This document shows, one piece after another, positions 1 to 8,728 of a stretch of DNA of 64,000 bases. This DNA comes from Nicotiana tabacum (Eukaryota > Streptophyta > Magnoliopsida > Solanales > Solanaceae): NCBI RefSeq assembly GCF_000715075.1, contig NC_134085.1:154098178-154162177 (forward strand), in the 5' to 3' direction. The translations under genes were made by a program, and so were the position numbers. Positions within the stretch are counted from its first letter, which is position 1; every line of letters begins with the position of its first letter. The notes under the pieces are model-generated. The model searched no databases and was not told the origin of the DNA. It saw only the letters and a list, made by a program, of their open reading frames with translations.

Positions 1-305
1 CACTAAAAATATTTTAAAGCGATCAATATGGATAAAGTACATCAATTGAGTACCTCGATGGTTGTGTGACCACTCGATATAAATAAAGATTCATTCAGAC
101 CTCATGAAAATAATGAAGAACTTCTTGATCCTGAAGTACCATGTCTTAGTGCAATTGATGCACTAATGTATCTTGCTAACATTACAAAGCGTGACATAAC
201 TTTTTCAGTTAATGTCTTAGCAAGATATAGCTCTGCTCCTACAAGGAGACATTGGAATGAAATCAAACACATATTGTGTTATCTAAAAAGGACTACCGAT
301 GTGGG
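1..305 (+). pseudogene. Ty1/copia RT-RNase H fragment
   Basis: Translating the plus strand gives a typical copia reverse transcriptase to RNase H connection, with segments such as LDPEVPCLSAIDALMYLAN and SSAPTRRHWNEIKHILCYL. The frame contains one TGA at about 67-69 where copia proteins usually have Arg. It is cut off at GTGGG (301-305) by the left LTR of element A, and no copia continuation is found elsewhere in the window. It is an old, incomplete copy running in from outside the left edge. The family assignment rests on recognised RT/RNase H residues and is solid; the subfamily was not determined. Confidence 0.85.
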
Positions 306-1018
306 TGTGAGCACGTGATTTTTGTTTACGCGACAATCACTCAAAAAAGAAATCAAAATAATAACAAATGGTCTCGCCGTACAATTTTTGGAATTTACGT
401 GACATTTTTTGGTAGTTATTTGTGGTTCTGTCCATCCTCATTTAGTCTTATCAAACAAAAAATACAAAATATATATGTCGTGTGTAATTAAACCATAATT
501 CGGTTATTAAGAGGAAAATCACAAAAAATATGCATCTTTTGTTCTATTTGTCGCCATGGTGTGATTTTACCTATTTAAATATTTTAATATATGTGTGATA
601 ATTGTGTTAAGTGCTAATTAATGGGTGTTTAATTAGGTTTTGTGTTTTAAAATTAGAAAATAAAAGAAAAAAGTGCAAATTGGTTTAAAAATCAGATTGG
701 GCCTGTTTTCTTTTAAAATTTGAGGCCCAAAAGCAGCCCAAGGCAGCTGGTCCAAGCAGCCCATCTCCTAGGTCACCAAAACGACGTAGTTTGACACCAA
801 AACTATGGCGTTTCAAGGACAATCCATCTCAGTCGTTCAAACCAGGTCGATCTGACGGCCCTCGTCCCATCTCCCTTACCCATTACTTAACCCGACCCAA
901 TGAAACCCGGTTTGATCCGTTCCAGCATAAGACCAAACGACCCCGTTTCATATAGTTAAAGTAATCCAAACCGTTGATCTCATCAGATCCAACGGCTTGG
1001 ATCCACTCACCTACCCCG

Positions 1019-1026
1019 TATATAAG
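1019..1026 (+). promoter_or_regulatory. TATA box candidate 1, 5' LTR A
   Basis: TATATAAG followed by a pyrimidine-rich stretch. The same box in the same context occurs at 20326 and 48016 in otherwise diverged LTRs, which suggests a functional U3 promoter. Confidence 0.6.
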
Positions 1027-1238
1027 CCCATCCCTCTTACCCCACGCCCCCAAGCTAGACCCCCCCTGCCCTTAGGTCGTCCTCACCAGACCCAAACCCC
1101 ACGGAACCCTAGCGCCGCCCCCTTTCCCCTCACCATAAACCCGGCGGCAAGGATGTCGGTGACCACCACCTTAACACCCCACCTCGACCCCCTGAACACA
1201 GATCCACTAACCGTGGGTCTCGAATCCTCCCCCACCAT

Positions 1239-1505
1239 CTCAAATCTTCATTTGAAGATTCGAGCCGGACCTCGACCTACACCAAACCACCCCAGATTCA
1301 CACTAGACACTCCCCTGACCTCCCTCTTGACCAAACCAAGCTTGGTTTGGTCCGAATCTACCCACAAATCCCAAAACCCCAAATCTGAAGATTCAAACCC
1401 TAGAGCAAAATAATTTGTGAAGTCTGTTTAGATTTAACGGAAGTTCGGGGTCTAATAGACCCTAATCAAAGTGTTCTCAGTCGAGAACACCTCTATTAAG
1501 ATCGG
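1239..1505 (+). repeat. Palindrome/hairpin cluster in 5' LTR A
   Basis: There are four inverted repeats in a row. At 1239-1264 a 12 bp arm TGAAGATTCGAG has one mismatch. At 1330-1351 there is a perfect 22 bp palindrome with arm ACCAAACCAAG. At 1448-1462 GGGTCTA pairs with TAGACCC, and at 1471-1490 GTGTTCTC pairs with GAGAACAC inside a longer imperfect stem. The same cluster is found in the 3' LTR and in the solo LTR. Confidence 0.85.
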
Positions 1506-1565
1506 TTCGACCTCAAATGGGCAAATCAAGCTCGGGCCTGGGTCATCTGTGTTTAAGCTTTTCAG

Positions 1566-2754
1566 GTTTGTTCACTTTTCCCTTTTGTTGTCTATTTTAG
1601 TTTAGATTAGTTTATCGGCATGTTTATTTAGTTTGTTTGTTTATTTTGGGATTTCTGTTGTCAGTTTGTGCTCCATCTTCATAAGATCTTTTATTTGGTT
1701 GGTTGTTTATTCTGTTATGTTGAATCCGTATAGTAGTATACATATTTCAATTCGATTGATATCGTCGAACCAATAATGCTTGTAGTTTTCCCCTGTATCG
1801 TGCAAAATTGTCAAGAACAGTTTTATGCCTTATTTTACGTTGTTTGTTTGGTCGACTGCTTGTCCTGTGTTATAATTAGTATAGTCGAGTCGATATACGT
1901 CGTCAATTAGTTTCGGTTGGAATGATAGCAATTTGACTCATGCTATTTTGATTTACTGAAGCATTGTGAATCAGCTTAGTTTGTTGTCACTGTGTATTAG
2001 TCTGTTTAGCTAAAACATAAAACATTTAAGGATTGATTTATAGCTGCAGTCTAGGATAGGTCTCAGATTTTAGTTTAATTGATGGCATTGTTTACTCATT
2101 TTTCAACCTTGGGCAGCATGTGCATTGCAGTGTAATGGACAGCATGTGCTGTCAAGACATACTCCTGATGCCCATACCTGTTTAAAATAATAAGAGATAA
2201 GTCCTTATAATAATGAGAAAGGGCCTGTCAGGGGAATATCATGGGAGGGGCTTTTATTTTATCTGGGAATGGAAAAACAGGAGGAGTGATGGGGGTTTTG
2301 AATTGTTTAACAGGCTGTAGATGGTCTGAGGGAAGGCTATAAAAGATAAGGGTCTCGATTAGTTAAAGGTTTTTTTTTCAGATATAAAAAACAGTCCTAA
2401 AAATAGAACAAATTCAGTTTTTTTGGTTGGCAACAGAATTCCACCAGGCTTTGGTTTAGTTTGAAGTCTCAGTAGTTGATACTATCTTCTGGTTTAACTC
2501 CAATTCATTGAAACTTCCTATGCAATCTATTGGTCTAATCTTGGTTTGAGTTCGAATCCATCTTGAGTTTTGCATGCTGTTTGTGGCTGCCTGGTTTTTT
2601 TTCACAAATCTTCTCGGGTTTCGTTTGAGTTGTTCCTGGTGCACTTTGTCACTGCCGTTGTTGCTATATTTGTTGTTGTTGCTGCCTTTCCTGTTTGCTG
2701 CTACTGCTGATTTCTCTACCTTCTACTTCTTCTTTTTGCATTTTCATCATCCAG
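1566..2754 (+). other. Putative LTR leader intron (5' LTR A)
   Basis: The stretch from GTTTGTTC to a long pyrimidine tract ending CCAG|GTACAC is T-rich like a plant intron. The acceptor-like end is conserved in four LTRs (2754, 22544, 37693, 49955). The donor is best preserved in the solo LTR (CG|GTAAGT at 48573). If transcription starts near 1050, this would be removed from the leader. This is inference only; a second TATA box lies inside it. Confidence 0.35.
2338..2345 (+). promoter_or_regulatory. TATA box candidate 2, 5' LTR A
   Basis: TATAAAAG, with equivalents at 22100, 37383 and 49423 (TATAAATA) in the other LTRs. It could be the true promoter, or an alternative to the box at 1019. Confidence 0.5.
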
Positions 2755-4415
2755 GTACACACTTCTGAAACTATGGGTGGATGTAAGCTCGAATTGGAAG
2801 TTTGAATTGAAATAAACAAAGAAATGAAATGTTCATATGCTTTCCCAATGTCTGTGCTCAAGATGTAGTAATAGGATGAATGATAAAGTTGTTCGTGTTT
2901 GTTTAGGTTCATCCCAATTGTATTTACTTTGCACGAATTGGAATGTACTCGAACTTTATTTTGGGACTGTTAAATAGTACAGTGCTAGATCAATTAGACA
3001 TATGTCCATGTGTTTTTAGCAATTTAGTTTGGTTGGTGATGATAACATAACACAGAATATTAGCAGGCATTTGTATGTATCCCGTTAGATCTTTGAACTG
3101 TTTTACCATGGCCCGATTCAGTTTGATTTCAACGCATATATCAAGCAATTTCCATATCACGTTAGTTAATGCCAATGGATTAACCATTAATGTCAACTCT
3201 CTCGTTTGAATTCCCTGTTTCAATATAGGTTTAATAGTGTAGTTTAATAATTAATGTTAGCATCGGCTCACCACGTAAATAAAGCGGCTATTAACTCTAT
3301 AGAATCGATAGGTTTTTACATATTAGGGAATACGAATCAATGGCGCGGGGTTAAGGGCTTTAATCTAATAGGCGTGAATCTAGCAAAATGGTTAAAATTT
3401 AGATCTAATAAACTTTCGAATAAGCACTAAGACTCAAGGTTGATGTTTATTTTGACTAGTCAAAAACAATTATTGGTCTACCCACATAATTATGTGAAGC
3501 TAACCTAGTTATAGAATAATTAATCTTCTTTGAATATATTATTTTTGTCGATTTTGTATTCACTTATAGTTTCAAATTTTAAGCAATATTCTTTTCTGTT
3601 AACATTCATCTTAATCTAATATGTAAAATGATGTGCTTGTAGCATGTAACTAAATAAGATCTTCCTTTCGCTCTCTCTTATTTTTTAGAAACAAAAATTA
3701 ATGGAAATGTAGTCACTTTAGGATACCTTTAAAATAAATGAGATGAGCCTCACTGAATAAAGAATGCACAAACCGCGGGCCCCTCATAAATGTACATGTT
3801 AAATACTTAGAATCCGGGATGGGTCATTTAGCGAATTTCATGACCCTCCCCAAAAATAACGTGATAGTCTCTTTAGGCGCATTTCAATAATGTTACCTTC
3901 TTAAATTCGGGTGCGCATTTATGTGACCCAACTTCAAATCTCAACGGAGTCGAAATGTGTTAACAATTACGGGTGCATTGATTACGACGTGGTTCGAGAT
4001 GCATTTTCACGACGTTGCAATTCTATTAAATGATAATAATAAAAGCGGTTTAAACTTAATAAAAGCACATAAGTCATAACATGTATTTAAATCAGATATT
4101 TAGCCATTATAACAATTTAAGCGACCGTGCTAGAACCACGGGATTCGAGGGTGCCTAACACCTTCCCTCGGGTCAACAGAATTCCTTACTTAGAATTTCT
4201 GGTTCGCAGACTTCATTTGGAAAAGTCGAAAATTTCCTCGATTTGGGATTCAAGATAAACCGGTGACTTGGGACACCAAAAACCAAACCTTTCCCAAGTG
4301 GCGACTCTGAATTAAATAAATAATCCCATTTCGAATATTGTCACTTAAAATGGAAAAACTCCCCTCGCGCATTTATTCTTTGGGGTAGGCGCGCAAAAAG
4401 GAGGTGTGACAGCTC

Positions 4416-4433
4416 TGGCGACTATGCTGGGGA
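4416..4433 (+). other. Primer binding site of element A
   Basis: An 18 nt stretch, TGGCGACTATGCTGGGGA, lies four bases after the 5' LTR. Its complement resembles the 3' end of plant tRNA-Arg, including CCA, with about two mismatches. tRNA-Arg priming is characteristic of Ogre elements. Confidence 0.85.
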
Positions 4434-5492
4434 TTAACCCAGAACCTTTGGTTCAAGGTTCAAGAATTCGAGCTTAGAATAATTGTTATATTTGGCTTTA
4501 TTATCTGATCTTTATTACATGTTTTGGCATAACGTGTTAAATGTTGTCTTTTACCGCTTTGATATTATCTGAACTGTATATAAACTGTACCGAAACCCTT
4601 CTCTTCTTACCTCCGGGGAGAAGCTCGCTGGTCGAGACTCCCTATTCTGTTAGTGTCAATACCTGAAATAAGAAAGAGGCCGGACAAGTTACAAAGCCGA
4701 ACGATCTCGCGGGTCCCCGGTACGTAGCCCCCTCCTCGACTCGAGTTGTCCGCTCGGGTACACAGTCTAGAACATATACCCAGGTTATAAACCTAGTATA
4801 ACAAAACCGCATGCCGGATCCCTAGTAGGAACGCTTATTTGCATCATGTCGCATTTGACATAGGGGACTCAACACAGGGGTTGGGTCCGTCTAGGACAGG
4901 CAACCTGAAATGAAAAGACCATCCTGCTGTATCCCGTTTGTTTTGCGCATTTATTTGCTTCAGTTCTGCATGTTGACCGGTTTCTAAAAAAAACTTAAAA
5001 AAATAAAAATAAAATAGCAGCGTAGGGAGATAATCACTTATTTTTGGAAAAATAAAACCAATGTCCAAGAGGTATCAAAACCTCGCCGGAATTTTCTAAA
5101 AAAAAAAGAAAAAAACTGATTTTTCTTTTAGTTTGATTTATAAAAAAGAAAACATATAAAAAAAATTCCTTTTAATCACTTTCAAAATCCAAAAAAAAAT
5201 ATTTGTTTAAAAGTAAAAAAAGGGGAAAATTCAAAATTCAAAAAAATATTGTTTCATTTGTAGTATCTCTTTAAAAGATTTTCGAAATTTCAAAAAAAAA
5301 AGGTGAAAAGAAGGTTATAATTCAAAATATTTCCTTAGTCTTCGTCTCTTTTCAAAAAATATATATATATATATATAAATCCATAAAATAAATATATATA
5401 AAAATCCAGAAAATAGTTTTCCTCCTTTTCTTTAAAAGATTTTATTCAAAAAAAAAGGGATTTAGTTTGTTTCCCCTATTTCTGATCAGCCC

Positions 5493-5540
5493 GAACTACG
5501 CCGGTTTGATTCTCACAGGGTGCGAGATACGTAGGCAACC
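5493..5540 (+). other. Two-stem boundary motif, copy A1
   Basis: GAACTACG, then TGATTC, then a small hairpin (CTC...GAG), then ATACGTAGGCAACC. The outer arms CTACG and CGTAG are complementary, and CCCGA/TCGGG extends the stem. It lies between leader and ORF1. See copies at 8288, 16066, 19410, 26272 and 28873. Confidence 0.75.
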
Positions 5541-5645
5541 CTCATCGGGTCCAACCTCCCCTTTTCAAAATAGCCAAAATGTTAGAATTTTAATTTCGTC
5601 ATGAATGAGTCGGGTAATGCCGTTTTGTCAAGGATAGTCGAATGT

Positions 5646-5668
5646 TCCCGAAAGGGATGCCGGAAGGC
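5646..5668 (+). other. Paired GNRA-type hairpins in leader, unit 1
   Basis: TCCC-GAAA-GGGA (5646-5657) is followed at once by GCC-GGAA-GGC (5659-5668). Both would form RNA stems capped by GNRA tetraloops. Repeated in part at 5851-5862, and with a 5 bp stem at 16651-16666. Any function is unknown. Confidence 0.5.
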
Positions 5669-5850
5669 TGACTTTGCACAAACGGCCATTATTGGTCATT
5701 TTTATTTTTTCTGACCAAATGGCCCAACGGCCTTGGGATCCTCGTCCCCGAGGCTCTGTGAGGCCGTGTTCCCCATGTTGGTTCATTGCTAAAAAAAAGA
5801 GTCATAAATAAATCAAGTGATGCTGTTTTTGTCAAAAAATAGCCAAATGT

Positions 5851-5862
5851 TCCCGAAAGGGA
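5851..5862 (+). other. GNRA-type hairpin in leader, unit 2
   Basis: A second TCCC-GAAA-GGGA hairpin in the duplicated leader unit. The neighbouring GGAA hairpin is weaker here. Confidence 0.45.
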
Positions 5863-6064
5863 CGGCGGAAGGCTGACTTTGCATAAACGGCCACTTTCGG
5901 TCATCTTTTAGAGTTTTTGATCGGTTGATCCTCACGGCCTTAAAATCTTCAACCCCGAAGTGCTGAAAGGCCGTGTTCGAAAATTGGATCTTCTTTTTAA
6001 AAATATAGTCAAAATATTTCTTTTTTTTGAGTCAAATCATTTTTGCTTAAAGTCACTTTAATAA

Positions 6065-8109
6065 ATGTGCAGGATGAGCACAATGCAAAATGAACACTTT
6101 TCGATAATGGCTAAAATCCCTGTCAAGTTACGGCTATGGTGGAATGATATAGATGCTGACGGGCAAGATGAGGTCAAGAGATATCTGAAAGGTCTCACGG
6201 GTTTATTAGAAATCCAACCTTGGGGAGATATCATAAGAGCTTTGGTCACCTACTGGGACCCAGCGCATAATGTTTTCCACTTCTCCGATTTTGAACTCAC
6301 CCGACTCTGGAGGAAATGGCTGGGTACATCGGAAATGCTGAACTTCCATTAAGGCAAAAATACCTGGTTGCTCCAAGTGTTGTCACGGTGCATCGATTTC
6401 TAGACTCACTAAAAATACCCAGGACGGTCCATAACCCAGATTTGGCCGCCGGTTTTTGTAATTCATGCTTCATATACGACAGGTATGGTCATGTAGGAGG
6501 ATTCAATAATACGATTAACAAGCTATGCAGCAAAGGTAGTCGTCAGAAGTGGGATGAGCACAGACGGGTGGCTTTCATGATAACATTTTTGGGCCTTCTG
6601 GTATTTCCAAGGAAGGACGGAAATATTGATCTGAAAATATCCGGGGTCGTCAGTACTTTGCTCACTCAGAATGATAGTACTCTCGCGCCTATGGTGGTAT
6701 CTGATATCTTTCGAGCTCTCACAACCTGCAAAGCTGGGGGGAATTTCTTCGAAGGGTGTAACTTGCTGCTACAAATATGGATGACAGAACATCTCTGCCA
6801 TCGTTCCGAGATTTTGAGCCATGGTTCCTCGAAGAAAACTTGCATAGAAGAGTTTTATATGAGAACCAAAGAGATCAGTCTGCCCAAAGGAGTTATGGCA
6901 TGGGCTTCATTCTTTCAGACTCTCACTGCCAGCCAAATACAGTGGACACTGGGATGGTTGCCTGTTGATGAGGTCATGTATATGCCAGCAGCTAGAACTC
7001 ACTTTCTACTGATGGGACTTAAGAGCATTCAACCTTACGCGCCCTGCCGAGTCTTGAGACAACTCGGGAGATGCCAGATAGTGCCACACGAGGAAGATCG
7101 TAGTGCTCAAACAATTGAGATTAGCCTTGACGGACAATTTCCTGAAGAAAAAATTCACCAGATCTGGAATGAATGTCAATATTTGAAAGCGGATACTTGT
7201 GTGCAGGATCGGGACAAAAGTGAAATGGCGCCAGGTTACCTTGCATGGTACAGAAGATAACTTGAACACGAAAGGCCGGCTAAAAGACCCCACATCCTGA
7301 ATTTCGTCGAGTCGTCGCAAAAGCAGTGGGATTGATTAGCAAAAGAAAAAGGCTATCGTGCCGAAATCAGCAAATTGAAGCAACAAGTTGAAGGTCTGAA
7401 ATATGAGCACAACGTGCAAGTTGCTACTGATCTGGGAGAAAAGAACAGGTTGACTCAGGAAAACGAGATGCTCAAGGCCCAGATCAAACAGATGAGGATA
7501 GACGCTGATAACCAGCAAAGGAGCCGATCGGATGAACGATTGATAAAAGATTTAAGGATAAAAATTGGGGAGTGCCGGAGTGAGTCAGAAAATCTTGAAA
7601 ATACCATAGCAGTACTCGAAGCACACTGGGCAAGAAGGAAAGAAAAGCGTAACCGGTACCTGCAACAGTTGAAAAGGGATCACGAGCAAACCATTGCCAA
7701 TCTGAAAGGAAAGGTGGACAGAGCGTTTGAACAGACCCGAACCCTTGAAGCTGAAAATAGACATTGCCACAAGCTCTTAGCCCAAATGGAAGTAGAAATT
7801 CAGCAGTGGCAAAATCAATGCCTCCAAGATTCTCGGATTATGACAGCCCGTAATGATCAAATAGAGCACCTACTCAAAGAAAAGAGGCAAACCAGGGATA
7901 AGATTAAGACCATTGCCCATGCTATCATCAGAAGGTGTCTACGATGTGAAAACATGACCAGCATTACCGTTCTCTCGGCAGTGATGATTTATGTCAAACA
8001 GACCATGCATGAGCTGGAACAACTTGAAAGGGACCTCACACCTAAGACCGCGGCGAGGCCGAACGATGCCCCGCGGGCGCCAATTCTCGAAACCTTAATG
8101 AATTCATAG
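6065..8109 (+). pseudogene. Ogre ORF1 protein of element A (broken)
   Basis: This is the extra reading frame that Ogre elements carry before gag; its function is not known. The N-terminal two thirds are globular (motifs LRLWWND, RALVTYWDPAHNVFHFSDFEL, HRRVAFMITFLGLLVFPRKD, IQWTLGWLP) and resemble plant-mobile-domain proteins. The C-terminal third (about 7340-8040) is charged, heptad-like and predicted to form a coiled coil. Compared with the copy in element B, the frame is broken by a one-base deletion near 6300, a TAA at 7258 and a TGA at 7333; the rest aligns well. The start ATG gives MCRMST, the same start as in B (26641). It is followed by 180 bp of spacer and the motif at 8288. Confidence 0.8.
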
Positions 8110-8287
8110 GTCGAGTCTGTATTTTCCATCTTAGCATCTTCTGTCCGTCTTTTCGCATCCGGGTGTATTAGTTTATTGAGTCTGTACTTATTTCAAGGCT
8201 TGTTATTTTCCCCTTATTCAAAAATGTTAGTTTGTAATAGATTGTTTCAGTAATAAAATGTGTGCTTCTTTTACACTCGTCTGTTTT

Positions 8288-8337
8288 GAACTACGTAATG
8301 ATCTGATTCACGCGACATCGTGATACGTAGGCAATCC
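8288..8337 (+). other. Two-stem boundary motif, copy A2
   Basis: GAACTACG, TGAT, then the perfect hairpin TCACG-CGACAT-CGTGA, then TACGTAGGCAATCC. It lies between ORF1 and gag. The inner stem sequence differs from copy A1 but still pairs. Confidence 0.75.
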
Positions 8338-8728
8338 TCATCGGATCCGGTCACATTGTTAACTGCAAATAATTATAATAATAGGAAATAATAAAATAAA
8401 AAAAAATATAAAAATATATACATGATAAATAAAGGGAAGCCTAAAGAGAAGCTGGAATGACGCATGTCTTCGTTGCAAACATGTAGAAATTCACTTAACT
8501 GTATAGGTGCATCATGCCCCAACGTGAGATTACCTATCTGTTATTTGTTTCAAACTAACTGTTTGCTTGCTGCTAAGTTCCAGGTTTTTAGAAAAGGTGG
8601 TTTGGTTTGGTGGAGGTCTGGCCTCACATTCATACTTCACAAGGTCGAAAGGAAGTGTTCAGTTGCCCGTCGTTAAGTCGAGAGGGAGTATTCACACTTA
8701 CTTCACAAGATCAAAGGGAAGTATAGAA

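Larger units (their letters stand above)
306..4411 (+). repeat. 5' LTR of element A
   Basis: The LTR is 4106 bp from TGTGAGCACG to GGTGTGACA. The start is set by comparison with 19594 and the end by the primer binding site that follows. Its last 420 bp or so match the 3' LTR almost perfectly, while the earlier part is clearly more diverged. It holds two TATA-like boxes (1019 and 2338), a cluster of palindromes (1239-1505), a T-rich intron-like stretch (1566-2754) and the conserved pyrimidine tract plus CCAGGTACAC at 2751. Short open frames inside it, such as 997-1413, reflect conserved palindromic DNA more than any recognisable protein. Confidence 0.93.
5598..6005 (+). repeat. Tandem duplication in leader, about 203 bp x 2
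   Basis: Units at about 5598-5800 and 5801-6005 share the sequence from GTCATGAATGAG-like starts through GTTCCCGAAAGGGA, GGAAGGCTGACTTTG and AGGCCGTGTT. Element B has one copy (about 26385-26570), so the duplication is specific to A or its subfamily. Confidence 0.85.
4434..6064 (+). other. Untranslated leader of element A
   Basis: Non-coding leader between the primer binding site and ORF1. It begins with a segment conserved in element B (CTCACCTCCGGGG-like), followed by a very A-rich tract around 4985-5460 with a short (AT)n run. A structured motif lies at 5493-5540 and a tandem duplication at 5598-6005. No protein is supported here. Confidence 0.7.

Noticed and set aside
997..1413. 138-codon open frame in the 5' LTR, with partial counterpart at 20461
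   Set aside because: Similarity between copies is explained by conserved palindromic DNA. The frame is not kept in the solo LTR and the protein is Pro/Thr-rich low complexity.
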